From Ovis canadensis (taxonomy: Eukaryota; Chordata; Mammalia; Artiodactyla; Bovidae), in assembly GCF_042477335.2 (NCBI RefSeq), contig NC_091247.1, forward strand, positions 230,963,001 through 231,027,000: a DNA stretch of 64,000 nucleotides. The letters run 5' to 3'. Numbering within the stretch: the stretch's first letter is position 1; each line of letters opens with the position of its first letter. Positions 26,301 to 34,522 of the stretch are shown piece by piece. The position numbers and the translations under genes were made by a program. Below the pieces are notes generated by a model. That model searched no databases and was not told the origin of the DNA. It was given only the letters and a program-made list of their open reading frames with translations.

Positions 26301-26675
26301 CTCCACCACCCGCACCTTGGGCTCAGGGAGGGCGCTGGCGGAGGCGGGCGCGCCGTGGGCGCCAGGCGGGGCGTCGCCTTTCTTCTTGACCCGGTTGTTC
26401 TTGTGCCGCTTAGTTCTCAAGCACACGGGCGGCCGCTCGCTGTTCTCCTTGTTGCTGTTGCACTCGCTCATTTCCTGGGCGGTGAGGTCATCTTCCAGGA
26501 TGATCTCCAGGGGGTCGAAGATGCTGATCCTGTGCAGGCGCCCCTCGATCTCGATCTCCACCATCCTCTGGGCTTGAGCGTAGGTCAGGGTCTCTCGTGT
26601 GGGGGAGTGCTTGGTGCTGCCGGGGGAGGAAGGGTGCCTCGCTGCAGCGCGATGACCTCGGCCTTTCCTCCTCAT
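3370..26675 (-). CDS. BRD1: BRD1 (BRPF2), 5' two-thirds of the coding sequence, exons 2-8
   Basis: BRD1/BRPF2 is a nuclear scaffold that joins a MYST acetyltransferase (HBO1/KAT7, or KAT6A/B) to ING and MEAF6 subunits and directs H3 acetylation. Joined exons: 26675-25312, 15562-15406, 11119-10988, 10318-10190, 9954-9642, 8243-7983, 3849-3370, giving about 945 residues of the long form. Visible domains: EPC-like N-terminus (about 25-190), PHD1 (Cys/His set 217-260), zinc knuckle and extended PHD2 (about 267-385), basic stretches (87-99 and 424-434), bromodomain (about 555-670, acetyl-lysine-anchoring Asn641 in a KYN motif) and a leucine-rich segment in exon 7. The protein matches my recollection of human BRD1 nearly residue for residue in exons 2-6. 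The start is the conserved MRRKGR; its Kozak context is weak (C at -3, A at +4). All seven exons keep phase. The PWWP C-terminus (about 240 residues in human) lies beyond position 1. Confidence 0.97.
3850..7982 (-). other. BRD1: BRD1 intron 7, with a hexanucleotide repeat and a possible MIR
   Basis: This 4,133-bp intron is bounded by GT at 7982-7981 and AG at 3851-3850. It is mostly unique and GC-rich. It holds a short CCTCTG-type repeat at about 5205-5235. At 5645-5760 there is a MIR-like stretch in plus orientation (TCTCATTCGTCAGACGGG resembles the MIR core). The 3' end is AT-rich. Confidence 0.55.
5203..5237. repeat. CCTCTG hexanucleotide repeat
   Basis: About five copies of GCCTCT in tandem within BRD1 intron 7. 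Confidence 0.8.
7983..8243 (-). CDS. BRD1: BRD1 exon 7 (leucine-rich / coiled-coil segment)
   Basis: The acceptor is CTGCCTCCAG (AG at 8245-8244) and the donor is GAGGAAG|GTAAGC (GT at 7982-7981). It is 261 bp, phase 1 at both ends, residues 699-785. It encodes [12 protein letters not shown], a leucine-rich helix ([14 protein letters not shown]), a basic segment ([13 protein letters not shown]), then an acidic low-complexity tail that differs from human, as expected for a disordered linker. Confidence 0.96.
9642..9954 (-). CDS. BRD1: BRD1 exon 6 (rest of the bromodomain)
   Basis: The acceptor is CTGAACCCAG (AG at 9956-9955) and the donor is GACGAGG|GTGAGC (GT at 9641-9640). It is 313 bp, residues 595-698 plus one base of Val699. 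It holds [14 protein letters not shown], then the acetyl-lysine pocket with NCMKYN (Asn641) and the C-terminal helix ([19 protein letters not shown]). Where I recall His in the human protein (IKHPMDF), this one has Arg604, a conservative change in the family. Confidence 0.97.
10190..10318 (-). CDS. BRD1: BRD1 exon 5 (first part of the bromodomain)
   Basis: The acceptor is TGGCCCCCAG (AG at 10320-10319) and the donor is AAGGAG|GTAGGT (GT at 10189-10188). It is 129 bp, phase 0 at both ends, residues 552-594. It encodes the first helix and the ZA-loop start of the bromodomain, including [18 protein letters not shown] and [14 protein letters not shown]. Confidence 0.97.
10616..10976. repeat. 21-bp GC-box minisatellite, about 17 copies, in BRD1 intron 4
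   Basis: The unit CTTCCCCAGGACGCCCCGCC (plus one C) is repeated about 17 times in near-perfect tandem. The first three copies have CCGGGAC instead of CCAGGAC. On the BRD1 sense strand each unit contains GGGGCGGGGC, a consensus GC box. It fills over half of the 669-bp intron and ends 12 bp from the exon 4 donor. Homogeneity suggests recent expansion or ongoing conversion. Confidence 0.95.
10988..11119 (-). CDS. BRD1: BRD1 exon 4 (helical linker before the bromodomain)
   Basis: The acceptor is TTTTTCTCAG (AG at 11121-11120) and the donor is GAGCAG|GTGAGG (GT at 10987-10986). It is 132 bp, phase 0 at both ends, and encodes residues 508-551. The sequence is charged and leucine-rich ([20 protein letters not shown], then KREKLKREQ), consistent with an alpha-helical connector. 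A GC-box minisatellite starts 12 bp beyond the donor. Confidence 0.97.
15406..15562 (-). CDS. BRD1: BRD1 exon 3
   Basis: The acceptor is CCGTGTTCTAG (AG at 15564-15563) and the donor is CAGCAG|GTACGT (GT at 15405-15404). It is 157 bp long, enters in phase 2 and leaves in phase 0. It completes Arg455 and encodes residues to Gln507, a basic stretch (LNRIANQV..., LLKRLSRNG...) that links the ePHD to the helical segment before the bromodomain. Confidence 0.96.
15735..16065. repeat. 46-bp minisatellite, about 6-7 copies, just upstream of BRD1 exon 3
   Basis: The unit begins GCCCTCAGCTCACGCGTCCA and continues with a GGGACCCTGGGTGTCC-type half. Period is 46 bp (similar frames recur at 15813 and 15859). 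Most copies contain an MluI-type ACGCGT. It ends about 170 bp from the exon 3 acceptor on the sense strand. Confidence 0.9.
17277..17569. repeat. TG microsatellite followed by a GGGA/GGGGGGA purine tract
   Basis: About 13 TG units (17,277-17,302) run directly into about 265 bp of almost pure purine on the plus strand, built from GGGA and GGAGGGA units with occasional GAGA and GGGGGGA. It is a near-perfect homopurine-homopyrimidine stretch inside BRD1 intron 2. Confidence 0.95.
17956..18235 (-). mobile_element. 5'-truncated BovB 3' end inserted in the L1, with target-site duplication
   Basis: It matches the BovB 3' region on the minus strand (on plus: TTGCTAAGTCACGTCCAACT, then GTCGGTGATGCCATCCAACC, then GGCGGCCAAAGTACTGGAG). 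CAGAAACT flanks it at 17948-17955 and 18228-18235, so the piece from 17,956 to 18,227 inserted into the L1 tail. Confidence 0.85.
20519..20665 (+). mobile_element. CHR-type SINE (tRNA-Glu-derived)
   Basis: Starts GGGACTTCCCGGCGGTCCTG, the typical 'dropped CTGG' head of this family, followed by GTGGCTGAGACTCC. It ends in a short T/A-rich stretch. In BRD1 intron 2. Confidence 0.7.
23950..24087 (-). mobile_element. Bov-tA SINE with 13-bp target-site duplication
   Basis: Reverse orientation: CTCAGTCGTGTCCGACTTTC to GGGTTGCCATTTCCTTCTCC. AAATGCAAGTGAA flanks it at 23937-23949 and 24075-24087. The tRNA-like head is missing. In BRD1 intron 2. Confidence 0.88.
24797..24977 (+). mobile_element. CHR-type SINE
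   Basis: Head GGGGACTCCCTGGTGATCCA, middle CACATGCTGCAGGGCAACGG, tail GATAAATAAATG. In BRD1 intron 2, about 330 bp from the exon 2 donor. Confidence 0.75.
25104..25172. repeat. 36-bp tandem duplication with CA runs
   Basis: CTCGAGGAGACCAGACACAC followed by ACACACGGCCCC occurs twice in tandem, 36 bp apart, about 140 bp inside intron 2 from the exon 2 donor. Confidence 0.85.
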
Positions 26676-26689
26676 TTGGCACTGACTCC
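25312..26689 (-). CDS. BRD1: BRD1 exon 2 (first coding exon; EPC-like region, PHD1, zinc knuckle, ePHD)
   Basis: The acceptor is TGTCTGTTTCAG (AG at 26691-26690); the first exon base is 26689 and the ATG is at 26675-26673. The donor is GCAGAG|GTGAGC (GT at 25311-25310), phase 2, splitting Arg455. It encodes residues 1-455. The EPC-like segment about 25-60 (within [15 protein letters not shown]) and the acidic run 149-163 are intact. PHD1 uses Cys217, Cys219 and following Cys/His residues to Cys260. The extended PHD runs from Cys270 to about His387. No stop or frameshift. Confidence 0.97.
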
Positions 26690-28941
26690 CTGAAACAGAC
26701 AGACAACACGTGAGCGCCATGCAGAAGACAGGAGAGGTGAAAACCACCCAGCACATGTGCGCAGAGCGAACCAACTGGCACTAAATCCAAACACAACTCC
26801 CAGGTAACCTGCCCGAGGCTCCCAAAATCACTCATCCTGGACTCATGCAGGCACCTCAACAACCGCCACCAGCCACTGCCACCAGGCCACTGCCCCCCAA
26901 GGGCTCCCAGGACCAGAGCAGAAGGCAGGCAGTCAGGAGGGCCCCCAGAGGCACACACGGGGACAAGTCCCTCCAGAATGCCGACGCCCACAGCTCACTG
27001 GTCGTCTTGGATCCACACCCCTCGCGAGTTCGGGTCACAGTCCCGAGCCCAAGACAGTACATGCACAGAGCTGCACTCCTGCAGGCTCTGGCCACTGCCT
27101 GACCCCCGCTGCTGCTCAGGAGAGAGCCCTCAGCCCGCCACTGTCGCCACGAACGCACCCTGCACAGCCATGCTGAGGCACAGGCCACCGCCCGCGCCAG
27201 GACCCATGAGGGCAGCCCCATACTGGCCTGGGCAGGCTCCACCCCAGGAGACCCCACCCAGCCCCTGCAGGGCCTCGGAAGTGGCCACCGCATTCCAGCC
27301 ACCTGCCTGCCCCTCAGGGACCCTCTCGCTGCTGGCTTGACCACAGTGCTGGGCCATCATCCTGTCACAGTGAGGGCAACCCAGAGACCCCCTCGCCATC
27401 CACAGAGTGCTCCTCCTCTCTACCGGGTGCAGCACAGGCTCAAGCGCCTAAAGCCTTGGCCATGGAGACTTTCGAGCACTTGCTCTTGTCAGACATCCGC
27501 CATCAGCCACCAGCAAGTTCTACTTCCAGTCTCCCTCTCCTGACGATCCCGGACTCTGGTCCAGCACCCGCCAAGCAGGGTAACACCTTAGGAACTGATG
27601 ACAGTGCCCTCTCCCCACTCCAAACCACCACTCGCCACTGACAGGAAGCAGAGTGATGCTGACGAGACTGGCTGACACTCGTGCCCAGTGGAGCCCAAGG
27701 CCCCCCGCCGGACAAGGCCCTGGGGAGTCGGCCAGGAAAAGGTGCCACACAGCGGCCTGCGCTGTCACACCTGAAAGGAAATCGCAGCCGACCTGAGATG
27801 CATTCCTTGAGACAGAGCCTTCCGACTGTGGTTTTCCTTCTCTTTTGTGAAACAGAAATGTTTCTGTGAAATCTGACAAGAATGCCCTACAAAGGGAAGC
27901 CTGAGAGCCCGTGGGCAAACCAACCCTAACCCACCTGCATCTCCACATCCCAGGGGCCCACAGCCCTGCACTCCTGGGGTGCAGTCAGCCAAGCTGCCCC
28001 CCAACTGGCCCTGGCCCTGCCAGCCCTTCCGGGGGAGAGGAGCAAGTCCCCCTGCTGTCCACACCCCAGCCTGCAGGAGGGCCCCCCGTGCAGCCTCAGG
28101 GGTCCTTTGGGGTGGGGCAGAAGCCACAGCTGGTTACTCAGCAGAGGAAAGGCAAACGTGTAATTTTCTCCTCCAGAGCACAGTACCAACAGCACTAACC
28201 ATAACCGGCTCTTCAAAACCCACATGCTCCTGAAGTGACCGAGACTTTGTATCTGGCCACTTGCTACAAGAAGGACAGCACTTACTGGTGATTGCAGCTC
28301 TGCAATCTGAAAGCTCGATGGTGACAGGGACAAGAAGGCGCTGGTCACTCTGCAAACCACCTCACCAGGCCACCATTCCCCTACACCCCAGGCTCCAAAC
28401 CTCCAACCTCCGTCCAGCTGGAGCTTCCGTGCAGGACAAAGGTTCCCACGTGGACGCCATTCACAGACCCTCCAGACCCTTCTGATAAATGCCCCCTGAA
28501 AAGCCCTGTGGCCACAAGAGAGGAACGCGGCACCCAAGGCCGGTTCAGCTTCCAACACCGCCTTTCCCGCCTGGCCCTAGGAAAGCCACGAACACCCTCG
28601 CGCAGGGGCGGCATGCAGCGCCGCCCCCGCGACCCTTCTCGGGCGGTGGGCGGCTCCTCCAGCGGGGCCCGCCTGTAGCGCGTGCCCCGTAAATTACAAC
28701 CAGGTCACTTCTTCCTGGGGGCCCGGAGGCCGCCCGCCGCGGGCGCGGGAGGGGGCGGCCGCGCGGGTCCGCGCGGCCCGGGAACAGGAAGTTTGCCGTC
28801 CGGGCTCAACAAGCCCAGGGCGTCCGTTACATAACGCGACCCTCGGGCAAACGCTCGGCCGGGGAAGCCGAGACCCCGGGCCGCCCCCACCTCGCCGGGC
28901 GGGAGGCGCGGCGGGCAGGGCGGCCTCGGCACCTCCACAGC

Positions 28942-29345
28942 CCGGCCTCCCTCCCCGTCCAGCCTCCTGCCCGCCGGCCTCGCCTCCCTCCCTGTCGAGC
29001 TCCCAAGCCGCCCGGCCTCCCTCCCCGGCCCCCCGGCCTCCCGACCAGGCCTTGCAGCCTCCCGACCGGACCCCCGGGCCTCCCCGTCGGCCGGCCTCCC
29101 TCCCTGCCGGCCGCTCAGCCTCTCAACCCGGCCCGCCCTCCCTCCCTGGCCTTGCAGCCTCCAGACCGGCCCCCCAGGCCTCCCCGCCTCGCCAGGCCGA
29201 CCTCCCCGCCGGCCCCCCGGCCTCTCAACCCGGCCGGCCTCCCTCCCCGTCCAGCCTCCCGCCCGCCGGCCTCGCCTCCCTCCCTGTCGAGCTCCCAAGC
29301 CTCCCGGCCTCCCTCCCCGGCCCCCCGGCTTCCCGACCGGGCCTC
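28942..29345. repeat. Pyrimidine-rich duplicated block in BRD1 intron 1
   Basis: A block of roughly 105 bp beginning CCGGCCTCCCTCCCCGTCC at 28,942 recurs at 29,234 (292-bp offset) with few differences, including CCCTGTCGAGCTCCCAAGC in both. Shorter related units (GGCCCCCCGGCCTC, CTCTCAACCCGGCC) fill the space between. The sense (minus) strand is G-rich. Confidence 0.75.
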
Positions 29346-29483
29346 CGGGCCGCCCTCCCTCCCCGCCTCTCCAGGCCGGCCTCCCGCCCGCCGGCCCCGG
29401 CCGCCCCGCCGCCGCCGCCGCCCCCACACCGCGGCCTCCCCCGGCCCCGCCGCCCGCGGACAATGCGTCGCCGCGGCGGCCCC

Positions 29484-29495
29484 AAACATGGCGGC
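29484..29495 (+). promoter_or_regulatory. YY1-like motif in BRD1 intron 1
   Basis: AAACATGGCGGC fits the YY1 core (ATGGCGGC), which is common just downstream of CpG-island transcription starts. It lies about 80 bp inside intron 1. The motif is seen; function is inferred. Confidence 0.45.
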
Positions 29496-29572
29496 GGCCC
29501 CAGCACCGAGAGGCCGGCGGCGGCGGTGGCCCGCGGGCGAGGCGGCGGCCCCGGCCCGCCCGGCGCACTCAC

Positions 29573-29960
29573 CTTCGGGGCCGCGGCCGCGGGAGCCGGG
29601 CGGCGGGCGCGGGGGCCGGCGCGGCCGAGGCGGCGCTAATGGCGCCCGCGGCTCCTCCGCCAACGGCCGCGCAGGCCCGGCCCGCCGCCGCTCTGGGCGC
29701 GGGCTCCTGGCGGCGGCGGCCCGGCCCGGCTCGGCGCGGCGGCCGCGGGCTCGCGGGCGGCGGCTCGCGCGGGCGGCGGGGCCGAGCGGAGGCCCGGCGC
29801 GGGAGCCCGGCCGGCGGGCGGCGGGCGGCGGCGGCGGCGGCGGCGGGGCGGCGGGGCGCTGGCGCGGGGCTGCTCGGACGCCAGGGCCGGCTCGCTCGCC
29901 CGCTCGCTCCCCAGCGAAGCAAACAATGCGGCGAGCGCTCCGCCCGGCGCGCTGCGTGCG
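29573..29960 (-). other. BRD1: BRD1 non-coding exon 1 (5' end approximate)
   Basis: The minus strand shows CGAAG followed by GTGAGTG, a strong donor with GT at 29572-29571, inside the CpG island and 2.9 kb upstream of the first coding exon. Exon 2 starts with 14 bases of 5' UTR before the ATG, so an upstream non-coding exon is required. The donor is seen directly. The transcription start is inferred to lie somewhere around 29.7-30.0 kb and cannot be fixed from sequence. Confidence 0.7.
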
Positions 29961-30045
29961 AGACGCGCCCCGCCCGCCGCCGCCATGACGCGCGGCCGCC
30001 GCCGGGGGAGGGGACGGAGGGCAGGGCCGCGCGCCGGCGCTGGGG

Positions 30046-30425
30046 CCGGGGGCGCCCGAGGGGCGCGGGCTTCAGGAGAGGGGGCGCCGGGCGGGCGACG
30101 GGGCACCGCACACGGGCCGGGGGCATCTGAGGGGGCGCCGGGCGGGCGACGGGGGCCGCACACGGGCCGGGGGCATCTGAGGGGGCGCCGGGCGGGCGAC
30201 GGGGGCCGCACACGGGCCGGGGGCATCTGAGGGGGCGCCGGGCGGGCGACGGGGCACCGCACACGGGCCGGGGCCATCTGAGTGGCGCGGGCTTCAGGAG
30301 AGGGGGCGCCGGGCGGGCGACGGGGCACCGGACACCGGCCGGGGGCATCTAAGGGGCGCGGGCTTCAGGAGAGGGGGGCGCTGGGCGGGCGAGGGAGTCG
30401 CGGACACAGGACTGGGGGCATCTGA
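30046..30425. repeat. 50-72 bp GC-rich minisatellite upstream of BRD1 exon 1
   Basis: The core GGGGCGCCGGGCGGGCGACG starts at about 30081, 30132, 30182, 30232 and 30303, with a diverged sixth copy at 30375. Spacings are 51, 50, 50, 71 and 72 bp. The longer units carry an extra GCGCGGGCTTCAGGAGA segment. Each unit also contains CACACGGGCCGGGGGCATCT or a variant. It is polymorphic-looking DNA beside a promoter. Confidence 0.9.
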
Positions 30426-31372
30426 GAGGGTGCTGGAGGGGAGCCTGGGAGGGGAGTGGGAAGGGGATGAAGGGGGCCGGTCCAGGAGTCAGAAGCACTG
30501 GATGGAGCAGGCCCCGCTGAGTGTTGGGGGGAATCTAGAGGGGGGCCGCAGGACGGGGGGAGCCCAGAGTGAGCGCCAGATGGACACGGGCTGGGCCAGG
30601 CAGACAGCCGCCGGCAGCCTGGAGGGCCCTGCGCTGGCTGGCCAGGCCTCGCTGGAGACCAGGGCGTGCCAGTACTGACAGGGGCAAGCAGCCCGGGAGC
30701 CCTGAGGAACCGAGAGTGGGGGGCCTGCGGTGGGAACGGCCTCTGTAGGATCCAGGTAGAACACAAGGGGCCTGAGCAGCACTAGTTCAGAGGCCTGAGG
30801 GTTGTTAGCCGCAGTCTCCACTGGCAGCTTCCACTGTGGCCTTGGCTTGAACTCCAAAATTCAGTGGTTTCATGATAGTTTTCCTCTCGAGATTGAGTCC
30901 CCAAGTGTTTTGGGAGGAGGGAGAGGCTTGGCTGTTTCCCTGAGGATTTGGCCATGAGGGAGCCCAGCCCTGCCTGGGGACAAGCGGCAGATGGCCCCCA
31001 GTCTGTGGCAGCCAGGGAGGCCCCAGTGTAGGAGAAGAAACACGCTCCCAGGGCAGAGCCTGGGTTCTTCGGAGTCCCGGGAGACCTTCCTCCATGTGGG
31101 CAGGCAGGGCAGGGCCAACGCTTAGGCTCTTCAGGCAAACACCTTATTGGCAGCAGGCTGGCCCTGTCCACACAGGGGTGCTGGCCGGGCCTTTTGCTGA
31201 CCAGAATTTGTGCAGCCACTGCTCAGGTTGAAAAGCGAAGGCTTGGCGGGCGGTTAAGGGCTGCAGGCAAGGCCACCCAGAGATCGAGTTCCTGAGCAAA
31301 GTCCAACCTCCAGACTTATCCTTGGGCCGAGGTGAGGCAGACCCAGCAGTGGGCCCGACCACATTTGCACCA

Positions 31373-31537
31373 GATGCAGGAGCCGCACGCATGGCCCCTC
31401 TCTCGCAAATGTCGCTGCCTGGGTCCAGATGTGTGGGAGCAGCAGTGGACACCAGATGCAGGAGCCGCGCGCATGGCCCCTCTCTCGCAAATGTCACTGC
31501 CTGGGTCCAGATGTGTGGGGGCAGCAGTGGAGGATGA
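31373..31537. repeat. 82-bp tandem duplication
   Basis: GATGCAGGAGCCGCACGCAT at 31,373 recurs as GATGCAGGAGCCGCGCGCAT at 31,455. The whole 82-bp unit, including CTCTCTCGCAAATGTC and CTGGGTCCAGATGTGTGG, is nearly identical in the two copies. Confidence 0.93.
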
Positions 31538-31607
31538 GCACCCTTGTCCACCTCAGGCAAGCCGGGTACCAGCAGGAAGCTGGAGACAGCCTAGGAGGAT
31601 GGCTTCT

Positions 31608-31626
31608 CCACCACCAGGGGGATGCC
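31608..31626 (+). promoter_or_regulatory. Possible CTCF site
   Basis: CCACCACCAGGGGGATGCCA resembles the CTCF core (CCACCAGGGGGCGC), with AT in place of the GC. Single motif, no other support. Confidence 0.3.
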
Positions 31627-32049
31627 AGGAGGAGGGAAGGCGTGTCCTAGTGGCCTTCCGGAATTCCAGGGATGAAGAGAATAGCTCAGAGGCCTTCAGT
31701 CGGGAAGGGTTTTCTTTAATCAGATGGAACCTGATTGTCAGTTGGCAAAGGGGTGAACCTGTCAACATTCTCAGAGAACCGAACCTAAAATTCCGTGCAC
31801 AGTGGAACCAGCATTCAAGTGAAACGGCAAAACAAAGGTGTCTTCATCCGTACACCAAGTCTCTCAAAAAGGACTGAAAGACAGGCCCTAGAAAATGAAT
31901 CCAAGTATGAGACCTTGATGCCACAAAGAAACTAGCTTAGACTGTTCAGGGAGAATCCAACAACTTGAGAGAAAGTCCCACATTAGATGAACACGGCCTA
32001 TGGAAAGAGGAGGGAGGAGCAGGAAGGAGGAGCACCCAACAGCTCTTGT

Positions 32050-32350
32050 ATCACAAACGCTGAGTGCTCGCTGGAAGGACTGATGCTGATGCTGAAGCTG
32101 AAGCTCCAGTACTTCGGCCACCTGATTCAAAGAGGCAACTCATTGGAAAAGACCCTGATGCTGGGAAAGATTGAGGGCAGGAGGAGAAGGGGATGACAGA
32201 GGATGAGATGGTTGGATGGCATCACTGACTCCATGGACATGAGTTTAAGCAAACTCCAGGAGACAGTGAAGGACAGGGAAGCCTGGTGTGCTGCAGTCCA
32301 TGGGACCACAAAGAGTTGGACATGACTTAGCAACTGAGCAACAAGAAGAA
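32050..32350 (+). mobile_element. BovB LINE 3' fragment
   Basis: Plus-strand BovB end: GAAGCTCCAGTACTTCGGCC, AAGACCCTGATGCTGGGAAAG, GATGGTTGGATGGCATCACT and the CAACTGAGCAACAAGAAG tail. It is 5'-truncated. A stop-generating change (GGGATGACAG) breaks the reading frame. Confidence 0.9.
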
Positions 32351-33020
32351 AATTTTAGAATCAAAAGAAGAAAAGCCTAAAATTTCCAAAGTTTCCATGA
32401 GAAAAATGGAAATAGGACTTGTAGATTTCAAAACAGCCAGGAGAAAACTGAAGTGAAAAAAATTGTGCCAACAAAAAGCAGAAAAGAGAAAAAAGATAAA
32501 TACATGATAAATGAACACAAAATTGGACGACAGGAATGAATTCAAACACCTGAGTAATCAGAGACACGATGGAATTAAAATCATCTGTTAAAACACAGAG
32601 ACTCTCTAATTAGAATGTTGACACACTTAAATACTACTTATGGGAAACACACCCCAAAAACATCACCAAGATTGAAAATAAAAAGGTGGAAAGCATGTAT
32701 CATGCGACTTTTGTTCCTCAGAAGACCCATAAGGAGAATGAAGAACTGAAAACTAGAAGATATTTGCAACACAAACACCTTGCAACTGATTCGTATCCAC
32801 AACAAAGAGCTGTCCAAACCCATTAGAGAAAGACAAGCCGAAAGAATGATGGGCACGTCTGCCATCAGTCTTCTTTCAGAGAAGAACGTGGAAGAAGCCA
32901 GTAACCTCACTGGCGATTTTGGAAATACAAACTAGAACCACACCGAATGAGCACAAACCCTGCTGGCCAGAGCTCCAGGTGGTACAATTATCTTGTAAAC
33001 AATGTGGCATTCTTCAAAGA
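32350..33020 (+). mobile_element. Diverged A-rich L1-like fragment
   Basis: A-rich sequence with pieces recalling the 3' half of L1 ORF2: ATATTTGCAACACAAACACC, CGATTTTGGAAATACAAACT and TCTTGTAAACAATGTGGCA. Weak and old; the first 250 bp could be another element. Confidence 0.45.
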
Positions 33021-33592
33021 AACCGGGTGTGTGCAGCAGTTAGCCATTGCCACATAACAAACCACCCCCAAACTGGGCAGCTTCAAACCACAGCGATCAC
33101 TCCTTTCACTCAGGAATCTGCTACTTGGGAGAGATTCAGCGGCATGGCTGGTCTGCTCCTCACTGCACCCCAGGCGCCTCCTAGAACATCCAGCACCTGT
33201 GTGCCTGGCAAGCTGGTTCCTGCTGTGGACTGGCGGCCTGGTGGGGATGCCCTCAAGGGAGGGTGGCCAGGTTCCAAGAGAACCAGGTGGCCCCAGTATC
33301 ACTTTTCAGACATGTAGCATCACTTGTCCACAAAGTGGAGCCGATTCGGCAGATAGAGGAACAATGACCCCCACTTCCTGTGAAAATCAGTCTCAGAGTC
33401 ACATTTTAAGAGGAGCACGCGGCAGGGAGAAGTGACTGGCATTTGGGAAAATGCAAGCTGCCAGGGTTCAGTCAACAGATACTCCTGGGACGTCCCATGC
33501 CTGGCTGCATGCCAGAGAAAGCTGCACTAACCCATCAGGAGACCTGGCAACATTTTCAAAGCAGCACTACTTTTAAGAGCAAAAATACTGCA

Positions 33593-33806
33593 AAGTGAAA
33601 GCATTAGTCGCTCAGTCGTGTCTGACTCCTTGCGACTCCATGGACTATAGCCCATCAGGCTTCTCTGTCCATGAAATCCTCCAGGCAAGAGTACTGGAGC
33701 AGGTTGCCATTCCCTTCTCCAGGGGATCTTCCCAACCCAGGGATCAAACCCAGGTCTCCTGCACTGCAGGCAGATTCTTCACAGTCAGAGCCACCAGGGA
33801 AGCCCC
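33593..33806 (-). mobile_element. Bov-tA SINE
   Basis: Reverse orientation, near full length: TCGCTCAGTCGTGTCTGACT, then CCATTCCCTTCTCCAGGGGA, ending at the head AGAGCCACCAGGGAAGCCCC. Confidence 0.9.
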
Positions 33807-34130
33807 AAAAAATACCGGGGGGAGGAACGCGGACATGGACGTGTTCACGGACAGTAGGACGAATGGAGTGAGGTGTGCCCACACACGGACTGGCACACAG
33901 CGACTGGAAAGAAGGAGCTGCGCCACTCGGGTCCGCGCGGCTGGATCTCAATCGTGTGATGCTGAATGGGAGAAATAGAACACAATGTCATCGTGATGAT
34001 ACAAAGTGTGCTTCCATTTGCACTCAGCAGAGAGAGTCAGGAGGGTGTGCACGGGCGTGCACACATACGCACACACACACCTGTATCGTGTCTGATACCT
34101 ATGGACAAATCTTGAGCTCACAATGATCGC
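33807..34130 (+). mobile_element. L1 3' fragment
   Basis: TGATGCTGAATGGGAGAAAT and CAAAGTGTGCTTCCATTTGC resemble the L1 3' region just before its untranslated end; it closes in a CA-rich stretch. Diverged. Confidence 0.5.
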
Positions 34131-34299
34131 TTTAGTTGTAGCACAACAGATCTCGTCTGTCCTTCCCCGTTTCTAGGTTTGTAACCCTCTCAACAGTGAG
34201 AAGGCTCTGAGTGTTTACCCTGCCGCTCCGGCGCCATCATCTGTTGGCTATACCAGCCAGAAACTTGGCTCGAGAAGCGCAACTGCCTCCCCCCACGCC

Positions 34300-34522
34300 C
34301 CATTGCTTGCTTGCTTAGTAACTCAGTTGTCCGACTCTTGGCGACCCTTTGGACTGTAGCCCGCCAGGTCCCTCCGTCCATGTGATTTTCCTGGCAAGAA
34401 TATTGGAGTGGATTGCCATGCCCTCCTCCAGGGAATCTTCCTGACCGAGGGATCCAAACTGGGTCTCCTGTGTCTCCTGCACTGCAGGCGCAGTCTTTGC
34501 TGCTGAGCCACCGTGAAAGCCC
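34300..34522 (-). mobile_element. Bov-tA SINE
   Basis: Reverse orientation: AACTCAGTTGTCCGACTCTT, then GATTGCCATGCCCTCCTCCA, ending at the head TGAGCCACCGTGAAAGCCC. Confidence 0.88.

Larger units (their letters stand above)
28590..30430. promoter_or_regulatory. BRD1 CpG-island promoter region
   Basis: CpG density is very high from about 28.6 to 30.4 kb, with long CGG/GCC runs and no TATA box that I can assign. The non-coding exon 1 donor lies inside it. A YY1-like AAACATGGCGGC occurs at 29484-29495, just inside intron 1. The island extends upstream into a GC-rich minisatellite (about 30.05-30.42 kb) and downstream into a pyrimidine-rich duplicated stretch (28.9-29.4 kb). Confidence 0.85.
30430..32040. 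other. Intergenic stretch upstream of BRD1, no gene recognised
   Basis: Moderately GC-rich unique DNA after the CpG island. It holds an 82-bp tandem duplication at 31,373-31,537 and a possible CTCF site near 31,608. Part of 30.8-31.9 kb may be an old LTR-like or other repeat, but I cannot name it. Confidence 0.5.

Noticed and set aside
28705-30348. Long open frames (up to about 290 codons) rich in Pro, Arg, Ala and Gly on both strands
   Set aside because: These follow from extreme GC content in the CpG island and minisatellites. They occur in several frames at once, contain no domain, and overlap BRD1 exon 1 and its promoter.
33000-33290. Possible old DNA transposon or LTR (ACATAACAAACCACCCCCAA)
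   Set aside because: The motif recalls a common mammalian repeat, but I cannot assign a family or boundaries with confidence.
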